40,546 nucleotides of DNA from NCBI GenBank assembly GCA_036844615.1, contig DAIUFK010000012.1, positions 1-40,546 of the forward strand. Reading direction: 5' to 3'. The translations under genes were made by a program, and so were the position numbers. Under the pieces are notes generated by a model that was not told where the DNA came from, made no database searches, and saw only the letters and a program-made list of their open reading frames with translations. The first letter of the stretch is position 1. Each line of letters starts with the position of its first letter. The stretch comes from Palsa-872 sp036844615. GTDB taxonomy: Bacteria; Chloroflexota; Dormibacteria; Dormibacterales; Dormibacteraceae. Shown here one piece after another: positions 23,718 to 31,087 of the stretch.

Positions 23718-23966
23718 TTGGAAACTCAGAAACTCAGCTTCGAAGACTTCAAGAACATCGTCGTCGAGCGCCTTGGCTGTGAGCCGGAGCAGGTGACGAT
23801 GGATGCGTCTTTCCAGGAGGACCTCAACGCCGACTCGCTCGACCTCGTCGAGCTGATCTATGCATTTGAGGAGAACACGGGTCTCGAGATCCCAGACGAG
23901 GACGCCGAGAAGATCACGACTGTCGGCCAGGCCTGGGAGTACATCCAGGAGAAGTCCGGCTCATAG
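23718..23966 (+). CDS. acpP: Acyl carrier protein
   Basis: A small acidic carrier that holds growing acyl chains on a phosphopantetheine arm. The attachment serine is Ser40 in the DSLDLVELIYAFEE motif; length is 82 residues. The TTG start is set by the GGAGG Shine-Dalgarno sequence 8 bases before it. It uses CoaD-derived CoA for its prosthetic group and FabD for malonyl loading, both encoded nearby. Confidence 0.96.
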   Translation: METQKLSFEDFKNIVVERLGCEPEQVTMDASFQEDLNADSLDLVELIYAFEENTGLEIPDEDAEKITTVGQAWEYIQEKSGS

Positions 23967-24985
23967 CACAGCTCGCGACCCCTCTGACCCCGTCCCTGCA
24001 GCTGCTACAGCAGAAAATCGGAATCCACTTTCGCGACCCAAGCCTCCTGCTGGAGGCTGTAACTCACAGCTCGTTCGCCAATGAGAGCCCTCACCTGTCG
24101 CCGCGCGACAACGAACGGCTGGAATACCTCGGCGATGCTGTCCTGCAGCTCATCACCGCCGAGTACCTCTACAAGCATCACCCCGGAGCCACCGAAGGCG
24201 AGCTGACCCAGACCCGGTCGGCAATGGTGAACACCAATACCCTCGCTCTCCTTGCCGAGCAGCTCGACATGGGATCATATCTATACCTCGGCAAGGGCAT
24301 CGCCAAAGGTGGCGGTCGCAGCCTGAAATCGCTGCTCGCGAACATGTTCGAAGCAGTGCTGGGCGCCGTCTTCCTCGATGCAGGATATGACGCCGCCTAC
24401 CACTACTACCTCAATCGCTACCGATCGCTGCCATCGCCCGCGCAGGATGAGAACTTCAAGGGTCGCCTGCAGCAGGTTGCCCAGGAGCGTTTCGGCGAGA
24501 CCCCCTTCTACGACAGCGAGGGAGCTCGCGTCGGCAACCACCGCGAGTACACCTCGGTGGTCTTTGCAGGCTCTGAGCCGCTTGGTACAGGCCATGGCGC
24601 GACAAAGCAGGAAGCGGAACAGGAGGCGGCGAGGGTCGCGCTGGAAGGGCTTGTTGGCACGTCAAGCGCGAAGGCTGTAGCGAAGCCCGCGGCCCGTGCT
24701 CGGACTCCGCGCGCGCCCCGTGCCCCGCGCGCCCCCAGGGCGCGGGCGGCAGCCACGGATGAGGTTGCTCCTAGCACTCCAGCTGCCGAGGGCTCGGCCC
24801 GCGACCACGACGCCGGAGCCCCGAAGGTGCTCGCGGACGGGCCGGCACCGACCCCAGAACCCGAGGCGCTGCCCGAGCCTGAGCAGGCGCCCGGGCCTGA
24901 GCAGGCGCCCGAGCCTGAGCAGGCACCCGAACCAGCCCCCCCGGCGCCACGTCGAAGCCGTCAATTCGGAGAACCCCTGGAGTAA
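23963..24985 (+). CDS. rnc: Ribonuclease III with a long low-complexity C-terminal tail
   Basis: RNase III cuts double-stranded RNA, including rRNA precursors. From the proposed start the catalytic motif NERLEYLGDAVL is at residues 50-61, the second metal segment at 123-140 (LLANMFEAVLGAVFLDAG, with Glu130), and a double-stranded-RNA-binding domain at about 163-230. A 110-residue tail rich in Ala, Pro, Arg and Glu follows, including three PEQAP-type repeats. No ATG, GTG or TTG exists before the catalytic motif; the first ATG (24224) would remove it. ATA 23963 overlaps the acpP stop (ATAG) 11 bases after AGGAG, so I use it; CTG 23984 or 24002 are alternatives. The position of the usual Asp114 metal ligand is Asn127. 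Confidence 0.85.
   Translation: MAQLATPLTPSLQLLQQKIGIHFRDPSLLLEAVTHSSFANESPHLSPRDNERLEYLGDAVLQLITAEYLYKHHPGATEGELTQTRSAMVNTNTLALLAEQLDMGSYLYLGKGIAKGGGRSLKSLLANMFEAVLGAVFLDAGYDAAYHYYLNRYRSLPSPAQDENFKGRLQQVAQERFGETPFYDSEGARVGNHREYTSVVFAGSEPLGTGHGATKQEAEQEAARVALEGLVGTSSAKAVAKPAARARTPRAPRAPRAPRARAAATDEVAPSTPAAEGSARDHDAGAPKVLADGPAPTPEPEALPEPEQAPGPEQAPEPEQAPEPAPPAPRRSRQFGEPLE
24875..24928 (+). repeat. Three 18-bp tandem repeats in rnc
   Basis: The unit GAGCCTGAGCAGGCGCCC occurs three times with one substitution in the second and one in the third copy, encoding (E/G)PEQAP repeats in the RNase III tail. Such in-frame minisatellites change copy number by slippage. Confidence 0.85.
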
Positions 24986-25001
24986 GGAGGTGCAGCCGGA
25001 G

Positions 25002-25094
25002 ATGCCGACCGGATCTTTGGCCACACCTCCGATTTTCCACATGTTGTACCCAGGCCAGCGCCGACCCCAATATCTGTGGCCTCTGCTACCCTAG
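25002..25094 (+). CDS. Possible 30-residue small protein or leader peptide upstream of smc
   Basis: ATG 25002 follows a near-perfect Shine-Dalgarno sequence AAGGAGGTG (24984-24992) by 9 bases and opens a 30-codon frame (MPTGSLATPPIFHMLYPGQR..., ending WPLLP) with stop TAG at 25092. It fills the rnc-smc gap. No family is recognisable, so coding status is uncertain; the strength of the ribosome site in a genome where most genes lack one is the main argument. The smc -10 box overlaps its last codons. Confidence 0.35.
   Translation: MPTGSLATPPIFHMLYPGQRRPQYLWPLLP
25087..25092 (+). promoter_or_regulatory. Candidate -10 element (TACCCT) for smc
   Basis: TGCTACCCT contains an extended TGn and a TANNNT hexamer ending 9 bases before TTG 25102. 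No Shine-Dalgarno sequence is present, consistent with a leaderless smc transcript. Confidence 0.45.
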
Positions 25095-25101
25095 ATCGAG
25101 C

Positions 25102-28100
25102 TTGTTCCTCCGCTCTCTGAACCTGCTTGGATTCAAGACGTTCGCCCGTCCGACCGAGATCCTTTTCGAGGGCGGAGTGACGGCGATCGTCGGTCCCAAC
25201 GGCTCCGGCAAGACCAACATCGTCGACTCGATCAAGTGGGTGCTGGGCTCGGGCCAGGCCCGCGACCTGCGCGGCAAAAAGATGGAAGAGGTCATCTACG
25301 CGGGTGGGGAGCGGCGATCACGATCCTCGTTCGCCGAGGTGACGCTGGTCTTCGACAACACGGCCGGCAGGCTTCCCATCGACTACCACGAGGTCGCCAT
25401 CAAGCGCCGGGTCGAACGTGATGGCGAGAGCGATTACTTCATCAACGGCAGCAGGGTCCGCCGACGCGACCTGATCCACCTCCTCGCCTCGACAGGACTC
25501 ACCGTCGACTCATACGCGATCATCGACCAGCACGACATCGAGAGCATCGTGGTGTGCACGCCCGCCGAGCGCCGCCATCTCCTCGAGGAGGCTGCCCAGG
25601 TTCGCGGTGTCAAGGCGCGCCGGCAGGAAGCCGGCCAGCGTCTCACCGAGCTCGCTCAGAACCTTCTGAGGCTCGAGGACCTCAAGTCGGAGATCGAGCC
25701 GCGTCTCGAAGTGGTGCGCGCCCAGGCCGCGGCCGCCCGTGATGGCGCAGAGGCCGCGGCCCGGCTCGAGCTGCTGCGGGGCAGCATCGTTTGGGAGGAA
25801 TGGCGCGAGGCGCGCGATGCACACCGGCGGGCGACTGGGCAGGCCCAGTCACTCGAGCGGAAGCTCGCCGAGGCGCGCGAACTGGCCACCGCGGCCGAAA
25901 CCGAGTTCCAGTCATGGCGTGCTGAGGTCCAGGCGGCCCAGGATCGGCGCCTTGGCCGGCAGCGCAAGCTCGGCCGGCTGGGCCTCGAGCTCGCCGCTGC
26001 CGAGCACGCGCTCCAATTGGCGCAGGAACGAGCTCACGGGCAGCGAGCCCTGGCTGACGCAGTCCGGCGGGAGGATGCTGACAACCGCGCGCAGGCGGCT
26101 GCAGCCCAGGCTCTACGTGCGCAAATCGCAGTCGAGTTCGAGCAGGCAAGGGCCACGCTCGAGGCTGTACCTGAAGCGCCTGCCCCTCCCGCGGCGCTCG
26201 ACCCTGCAGGAGTCAAGCAGGCTCGCCACGATGCGGAGCAGGCGCGGCGGGCTGTCTCCGCGGCGACCTCCTCGCTCGCGGGACTGCGCACCAGGCGGGA
26301 GTTCCTCGAAGAGCAGGTGGCGCGGAATGTAGCGTTCGCCGCCGCCGCGGAGCTGGTGCCTGACGCAGAGGCTGCGGTCGCCCGGGAGACGGAGGCAGTC
26401 GACGCCGCGGAAACTGCAGCCATCGGCGTGGGGCGCCTGCGTTCGGAGCTCGAGGGCCTCGATGCGCTGAGACCTGCCCCTGCCGCAGGCCTGGTCCGCC
26501 TCGGCGAGGTGCTCACTCCCGAGGCGGGCTATGAGGCAGCGCTGTCGGCGGCATTGGGATCTCTCGTAGACGCCCTCGTCGCAGTAGACGAGAGCACAGC
26601 GATCAGTGCAGCCCCACCGGCCGACCCGCAGCGCACTGTCCTCTACCCAACCACGTCCGAGTCTCCAAGGCCGGGCTCCCTTATCGAGCACGTGACAGCT
26701 CGCAAAGGCTATGAGCTCGTCGTCCGGCGTCTGCTCGGCCATGTGGTGGTCGGCGAGAACGTGACGCTGGCCGGTGTTTACCGCGAAGACGGCATGGTCC
26801 GCGCCGGCGCCGACCCACGCGTCGAGATCGACGCAAGGCGCTCGCGGCTCAGGGAGCGCATCGACGCCCTGGAGCCCAAGATGCTCGAAGGCGAAGCGGC
26901 AGGCGGCAGGCTCAAGCGCGCTGAAGCCGAACTGGCCGACCTGAGGGCTCGGGCCGCCGGCGCCAGCGGCCTGAAAGAGTCAAGAAGGATGCTCGAGGCT
27001 GCGGTGGCCGACGAAACGCTCGAGTCGAAGCGGCTGCCTGAGCTCGAGCGTACGGCAATCGCCGCCGAGGAGCGGGCAGCGTCAGTGGCTCGCGAGCTGG
27101 AGACACACCTTGAAGCGCTTGGCGCCCACAGGGCAGCCTCGCAACAGGCGGAGCTGGAGAGGGCGCGCTGGAGGGATCGCATCGAGGACCTTCGAAGGCA
27201 GCTTGGATCGGTTGAGGAGGACTTTGCCCGGCTGACCAGGGCCGCGGATGAGAAAGCAACCCGCGTCGCCGAAGCCGAAGGTCTCACCACGGCCTCGTTC
27301 GAGGTTCTCCCCGCGCTCACCAACGCAGCGGAAGTCGCCAGGGCGAGCCTTGCCGAAGCCGAGCTCGAATCTCCAGAGGAGGAGGCTGAGCTCGCCGAAG
27401 GCGCGCGCCGGCTTGGGACGCTCGATGAGGCGCGCCTGGACGCCAGGCTCAAAGCAGGCAGCCTTGAAGGGAACCTGGAGCTTGTCGCCCGCGAAGCGGA
27501 GCTCCTGCAGACTCGGATGGAGGAGATCCGTTCTCGGATGCCCGACGGCGTCGCGCCCGAAGAGGTGCCGGGTGGCAAAGCGCGCGAAAGGGAGATGCGC
27601 GCCCTCGAGCGCAGGTTGGAGGAGATCGGACCCACGAACGCGCTGGCCGAGAGCGAGTGCAGGGAGCTTGAGGAGCGATTCGAGACACTGCGAACCCAGC
27701 TCGAGGACATCTCCGCTGCGCGGCAGGACCTGGAGGAGCTCATCGCAAAGCTGAGGGAGGAGGAGGAGTCTCGATACGAGGCTGTCTTCGGAGCTGTCGC
27801 CGCCAACTTCCACGAATATTTTTCGCAGCTCGCCCCTGGCGGCCATGCCACGCTCAAGCATGCGGAGGGCGACGACGGCCCGCGTTCCGGCGTCGAGATC
27901 CTCGTCCAGCCACCGCGCAAGAGGCTGCAGAACGTCACGCTGCTTTCGTCGGGCGAGCGCTCGCTTGCGGCGCTGGCTCTGGTGCTTGCGCTCGACGAGG
28001 TCAACCCGAGCCCATTCACGATCCTCGATGAGGTCGACGCGGCGCTGGACGACGCCAACGTCGGCAGGTTTGGCGAGATGGTGGCGCGTCTCGGCTTGCA

Positions 28101-28266
28101 GCGCCAGTTCCTGGTGATCACCCACAACCACGTCACCATGTCGCACGCCTCGAGCCTTTACGGGATTCACCTCGACGAGAGCGGCGCATCGCACATCGTG
28201 TCGGTGAGGCTGGAGGACATCCGCAAGCCCGCGGCAAGAGCCGCCTCCGCCGCCCAGGCGGGCTGA
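25102..28266 (+). CDS. smc: Chromosome segregation protein SMC
   Basis: SMC forms the ATPase arms of the bacterial condensin complex with ScpA and ScpB. The N-terminal head has Walker A GPNGSGKT at 31-38 and the SMC-specific NIVDSIKWVLG. Two long Ala/Glu/Arg coiled coils flank a hinge near residues 455-575 (GYEAALSAALGSLVDALVAVD through DGMVRAGADPRV). The C-terminal head has the signature LSSGERSL near 948 (usual form LSGGEK) and Walker B FTILDEVDAALDD. At 1054 residues it is about 120 shorter than typical SMC, mainly in the coiled coils. TTG start supported by the conserved N-terminus and upstream -10 box. Confidence 0.95.
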   Translation: MFLRSLNLLGFKTFARPTEILFEGGVTAIVGPNGSGKTNIVDSIKWVLGSGQARDLRGKKMEEVIYAGGERRSRSSFAEVTLVFDNTAGRLPIDYHEVAIKRRVERDGESDYFINGSRVRRRDLIHLLASTGLTVDSYAIIDQHDIESIVVCTPAERRHLLEEAAQVRGVKARRQEAGQRLTELAQNLLRLEDLKSEIEPRLEVVRAQAAAARDGAEAAARLELLRGSIVWEEWREARDAHRRATGQAQSLERKLAEARELATAAETEFQSWRAEVQAAQDRRLGRQRKLGRLGLELAAAEHALQLAQERAHGQRALADAVRREDADNRAQAAAAQALRAQIAVEFEQARATLEAVPEAPAPPAALDPAGVKQARHDAEQARRAVSAATSSLAGLRTRREFLEEQVARNVAFAAAAELVPDAEAAVARETEAVDAAETAAIGVGRLRSELEGLDALRPAPAAGLVRLGEVLTPEAGYEAALSAALGSLVDALVAVDESTAISAAPPADPQRTVLYPTTSESPRPGSLIEHVTARKGYELVVRRLLGHVVVGENVTLAGVYREDGMVRAGADPRVEIDARRSRLRERIDALEPKMLEGEAAGGRLKRAEAELADLRARAAGASGLKESRRMLEAAVADETLESKRLPELERTAIAAEERAASVARELETHLEALGAHRAASQQAELERARWRDRIEDLRRQLGSVEEDFARLTRAADEKATRVAEAEGLTTASFEVLPALTNAAEVARASLAEAELESPEEEAELAEGARRLGTLDEARLDARLKAGSLEGNLELVAREAELLQTRMEEIRSRMPDGVAPEEVPGGKAREREMRALERRLEEIGPTNALAESECRELEERFETLRTQLEDISAARQDLEELIAKLREEEESRYEAVFGAVAANFHEYFSQLAPGGHATLKHAEGDDGPRSGVEILVQPPRKRLQNVTLLSSGERSLAALALVLALDEVNPSPFTILDEVDAALDDANVGRFGEMVARLGLQRQFLVITHNHVTMSHASSLYGIHLDESGASHIVSVRLEDIRKPAARAASAAQAG

Positions 28267-28333
28267 GGCACACGCCAGGCTGAGCGTTTGGAGCCGGGTC
28301 ACCGGCCGGACACGCACTGCACTCGCTGCAGGG

Positions 28334-29161
28334 TTGCGCGCTCTCAGCCCTCCCCTGGCCGAGGGGTACTACCAGGAGCTCGAGGACCTGTTGGTCTCCG
28401 CCGATCTTGGTCCAGCGATGGCAGCCCGGCTTTCATCAGGTGTTCGCACGCGAGCGCCTCGAACGCGCGAGGAGGCAGTGGAAGCATTGGTGGCCACCGC
28501 GATCCCGATGATGTCTCGCAAGCCAAGGGAGCTGGACATGCGCTCACGCCCGGCCTGCGTTCTGCTCTACGGGGTCAATGGCGCCGGTAAGACGACGACC
28601 ATCGGCAAGCTCGCCCACCGCCTGCGGAAAGACGGCCACAAACCGCTCGTCGTTGCGGCGGATACGTATCGGGCCGCCGCGATCGAGCAGATGACCGCGT
28701 GGGCCGAGCGAGCAGGGGTCGAGAGCTTCGCCGGAAAGCCCGGAGCCGATCCCGCGTCGGTTGTGTTCGACGGGCTGCAGGCGGCGCGGGGACGCGGGAG
28801 TGATGTGGTCCTCGTCGATACCGCCGGCCGCCTGCAGACGCAGCGAAACCTCCTCGAGGAGCTGGCCAAGATCGGCCGGGTCGCGGCCAAGGCGCTCGGG
28901 GGCGAGCCGTTCGAGTCGCTGCTCGTGCTGGACGCGGTGGTGGGCCTGACCAACCTTGTCCAGGCGCGCGCCTTCAACCAGGCGATCCCGATGACAGGCC
29001 TTGTGCTCTCGAAGCTGGACAGCAGCGCCAAGGGCGGAGCGGTCATCGCAATCGAGGCCGAGCTCGACGTGCCGGTCAAGCTTGCCGGCGTGGGGGAGGG
29101 CATCGACGACATCGCCCCCTTTGATCCTTCCGCCTTCCTGCAGGCGCTGTTCGAGGTCTGA
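28334..29161 (+). CDS. ftsY: Signal recognition particle receptor FtsY
   Basis: FtsY is the membrane-associated SRP GTPase that docks Ffh-ribosome complexes. The NG domain is complete: LEDLLVSADLG in the N domain, P-loop GVNGAGKTTTIGKLA at 80-94, DTYRAAAIEQM, DTAGRLQTQRNL, and TKLD-type LSKLDSSAKGGA. There is no acidic A domain. TTG 28334 is the only canonical start, but family similarity (GRTRTALAAGL) begins upstream of it; CTG 28280, 14 bp after the smc stop, would include it. Directly downstream of smc, as in Firmicutes. Confidence 0.92.
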   Translation: MRALSPPLAEGYYQELEDLLVSADLGPAMAARLSSGVRTRAPRTREEAVEALVATAIPMMSRKPRELDMRSRPACVLLYGVNGAGKTTTIGKLAHRLRKDGHKPLVVAADTYRAAAIEQMTAWAERAGVESFAGKPGADPASVVFDGLQAARGRGSDVVLVDTAGRLQTQRNLLEELAKIGRVAAKALGGEPFESLLVLDAVVGLTNLVQARAFNQAIPMTGLVLSKLDSSAKGGAVIAIEAELDVPVKLAGVGEGIDDIAPFDPSAFLQALFEV

Positions 29162-29163
29162 GG

Positions 29164-29862
29164 GTGGCGCTCGCCGATCCGCATTGCCACACCAGTGCTT
29201 CAGACGGCATGGTGACGCCTGCCGAGCTCGTCGATGCTGCAGTGACGGCAGGTTTCGATCTGATCGCGGTCACCGACCACGACACGATGGCGTCGGTGGC
29301 CGAGGTCCAATCACGAGGGGAGGCAGCCGGTTTGACAGTCGTCCCCGGCCAGGAGGTGACGACGAAATGGCCCGCGCAGACCCACATGCTTGGCTGGTTC
29401 CTTCAGAGGCCGGTTAAACGCGGCATGTCGCTCGAGTACACAGTTGCCGCGATTCACGAGCAGGGCGGGCTGGTGGTAATTCCGCACCCGTTCATGCCCA
29501 CCTATTTCGCATCGATCCAACCCGGAATGCTGCAGCGCCTGCTCGAGGTGACGAGCGTCGATGGCATCGAGATGCTGTCCACGGTCCCGATGGGCGGAGC
29601 GCGAAGAAAGCTGCTCAACGAATTCTTCGAAGCCAACCGCGAGCGTTTGGGCGCGGCCATCGGCGCCAGCGACTGTCACTTTGGCGCGAGTGATCTTGGC
29701 AGGATGCTCACCGTGTTCGAAGGCGATTTCCGCACTGCGGTGATGGAGTGCACGACAAAGCCGATGGTCGGCAAACGGAGGCGTATACCCACCGGCATCG
29801 CCTTGCGCCAGCAATGGCGCGCCCTCGTCGACCTGCCGACGCGGCGGCTGCGCGGGCGCTAG
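29164..29862 (+). CDS. PHP-domain metal-dependent phosphoesterase
   Basis: The 232-residue protein has the polymerase-and-histidinol-phosphatase metal motifs: ADPHCHTSASDG near the N-terminus, VTDHDT, VVPGQEVT, VVIPHPF and GASDCHFGASDLG. Stand-alone PHP proteins of this length include 3',5'-nucleoside bisphosphate phosphatase and RNase-like YciV relatives; the substrate here is unknown. GTG start 2 bp after ftsY, so it is probably in the same transcript. Its TAG stop shares CTAG with the convergent AsnC-type gene. Confidence 0.85.
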   Translation: MALADPHCHTSASDGMVTPAELVDAAVTAGFDLIAVTDHDTMASVAEVQSRGEAAGLTVVPGQEVTTKWPAQTHMLGWFLQRPVKRGMSLEYTVAAIHEQGGLVVIPHPFMPTYFASIQPGMLQRLLEVTSVDGIEMLSTVPMGGARRKLLNEFFEANRERLGAAIGASDCHFGASDLGRMLTVFEGDFRTAVMECTTKPMVGKRRRIPTGIALRQQWRALVDLPTRRLRGR

Positions 29863-30149
29863 CTGCTCTTATCCTCCAGGCCCAGACCGAACATCGCCTC
29901 GAGGTCGTGGGCTGAGAACTGTTGGAACGCCACCATCGTCTGCGTCTTTTCGATCCCATCGAGCTTCGCCAATCCCTGCGTCACCACCTTCGCGAGCTCA
30001 TCGTGCTCACGCACTCGCGCGATGGCAACGAAGTCCCACTCGCCGGTGACCGTGTAGACCTCCGCGATGCCCTCAACGTCCGCAAGCTTGGGCCCGAGAT
30101 GCCCAAGGCCCTCCCTGCTCGACTTGACGAGGATGACGGCCGTCAGCAT
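29859..30149 (-). CDS. Lrp/AsnC ligand-binding (RAM) domain protein
   Basis: A 96-residue stand-alone RAM domain: MLTAVILVKSSREGLGHLGPKL, then VTGEWDFVAIARV and a short terminal helix. It lacks the DNA-binding helix-turn-helix of full Lrp/AsnC regulators. Such single-domain proteins bind amino acids and form oligomers; some modulate full-length relatives. The open frame continues upstream to 30347 but that part overlaps dinB out of frame; ATG 30149 is the natural start. It lies 11 bp after the dinB-like gene, likely co-transcribed. Confidence 0.88.
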   Translation of the reverse strand: MLTAVILVKSSREGLGHLGPKLADVEGIAEVYTVTGEWDFVAIARVREHDELAKVVTQGLAKLDGIEKTQTMVAFQQFSAHDLEAMFGLGLEDKSS

Positions 30150-30160
30150 TGGCTGCGAGT

Positions 30161-30667
30161 CTAGCCCTTCGAAGAGAGCTGGACGATGCCGCCCGTGGCG
30201 TCCCCATACGCCCACACATCCATGTCGCCGTAGGGGATGTCGTGCTGGCCGAGGATCGTGCAGATGTGCGTCCTGTGATCGTTGCCATGGTGCAGCGCCT
30301 GCACGATGACTACTGTCAGGTCCAGGTTGTACTTCCCGTCCGGCCAATCGACCTCGACCACCTTGGGCTTGCCTTTTCCTGCCGCCTCGATGAGCTGATC
30401 CGCGCTCTCGCTCGCGAGCTCACGCAGCCTGGCGACACCAGGAAACTCGTCCTCTTCGTTGGTGGTCGCCTTGCCGCCGGTGAAACGTTCCGCGTACCGC
30501 TGCTCGGCAGCGACAAGATGGTGAAGCGTCGCAGCGATGGTGCCGTATGTGCCAGGCGACGTCAGCTGGAGCTGCTCATCGGGCAGCTTCGCGCAGACGT
30601 CAAGCAGGTGAAGGTTCGCCCACCTGTGATACCTGAACGCCTCGATCCATGGAGCATCCAACGCCAT
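30161..30667 (-). CDS. DinB/DUF664 family putative metalloenzyme
   Basis: The 168-residue four-helix-bundle protein begins with FRYHRWANLHLLDVCAKLPDEQL, has GTIAATLHHLVAAEQRYAERF carrying the first metal histidine (His49/50), and ALHHGNDHRTHICTIL with the other two. Family members include mycothiol- and bacillithiol-dependent transferases; the thiol partner, if any, is unknown. ATG 30667 is used; TAGAAT at 30671-30676 on the minus strand is only 3 bases upstream and would fit better with TTG two codons later (9 bases). Confidence 0.83.
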   Translation of the reverse strand: MALDAPWIEAFRYHRWANLHLLDVCAKLPDEQLQLTSPGTYGTIAATLHHLVAAEQRYAERFTGGKATTNEEDEFPGVARLRELASESADQLIEAAGKGKPKVVEVDWPDGKYNLDLTVVIVQALHHGNDHRTHICTILGQHDIPYGDMDVWAYGDATGGIVQLSSKG

Positions 30668-30678
30668 CCGATTCTAAA

Positions 30679-30720
30679 TCTCCCTCCCCCCTTCAGGGGA
30701 GAGGGTCCGGGAGCGGGGAG
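30679..30720. repeat. GC-rich palindromic repeat, copy B
   Basis: A hairpin with arms CTCCCTCCCC and GGGGAGAGGG (one mismatch) followed by TCCGGGAGCGGGGAG. On the minus strand it reads CTCCCCGCTCCC, a 12-base string also found in the ffh insert. Occupies the dinB-ylxM intergenic region. Confidence 0.55.
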
Positions 30721-30749
30721 TTATCGGCATCCACCGCCCTAAAGCTTGG

Positions 30750-30755
30750 TAAGCT
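30750..30755 (+). promoter_or_regulatory. Candidate -10 element (TAAGCT) for ylxM
   Basis: TAAGCT ends 8 bases before ATG 30764 with no Shine-Dalgarno sequence. Probable promoter of the ylxM transcript. Confidence 0.45.
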
Positions 30756-30763
30756 GTCAAGGC

Positions 30764-31087
30764 ATGAGCCTTGACACTCTCCAGGCCAGGAGCCGCTTCC
30801 TGGCGCTATTCGACCGATACGGCACCCTGCTGACGGACCATCAGCGAGAGGTCCTCGACCTGCACCTGAGGAGCGATTGGTCCCTCGCTGAGATCGCCGC
30901 CAACCAGGGGACTTCAAGGGCAGCGGTTCACGACATAGTTCGCCGCTCGACCAGCTCGCTTGAGGAATATGAACGCAGGCTGGGGCTGCTCGCCGAAGCC
31001 GGCAAGCGCCGCCGCGCCATCGCCTCCCTGGAGCGCGAGCTGGCGGGCCTCAAGCGCCGGATGGCACGCCTGGACGCGACGCTATAG
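30764..31087 (+). CDS. ylxM: YlxM/p13-like helix-turn-helix protein, SRP-associated
   Basis: A 107-residue sigma-70-region-4-like HTH protein: RFLALFDRYGTLLTDHQREVLDLHLRSDWSLAEIAANQGTSRAAVHDIVRR is the DUF134/YlxM signature, followed by a coiled coil. In Firmicutes YlxM modulates the FtsY-SRP GTPase cycle and is encoded next to ffh, as here. The TAG stop is completed by the first G of the foldback element, so insertion of that element may have set the present C-terminus (MARLDATL). Confidence 0.92.
   Translation: MSLDTLQARSRFLALFDRYGTLLTDHQREVLDLHLRSDWSLAEIAANQGTSRAAVHDIVRRSTSSLEEYERRLGLLAEAGKRRRAIASLERELAGLKRRMARLDATL

Noticed and set aside
24875..24928. CRISPR-like array
   Set aside because: The 18-bp units are directly adjacent without spacers and encode an in-frame peptide repeat in rnc.
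30150..30347. DNA-binding domain fused to the AsnC-type RAM protein
   Set aside because: The upstream frame is antisense or out of frame with the DinB gene and shows no helix-turn-helix pattern.
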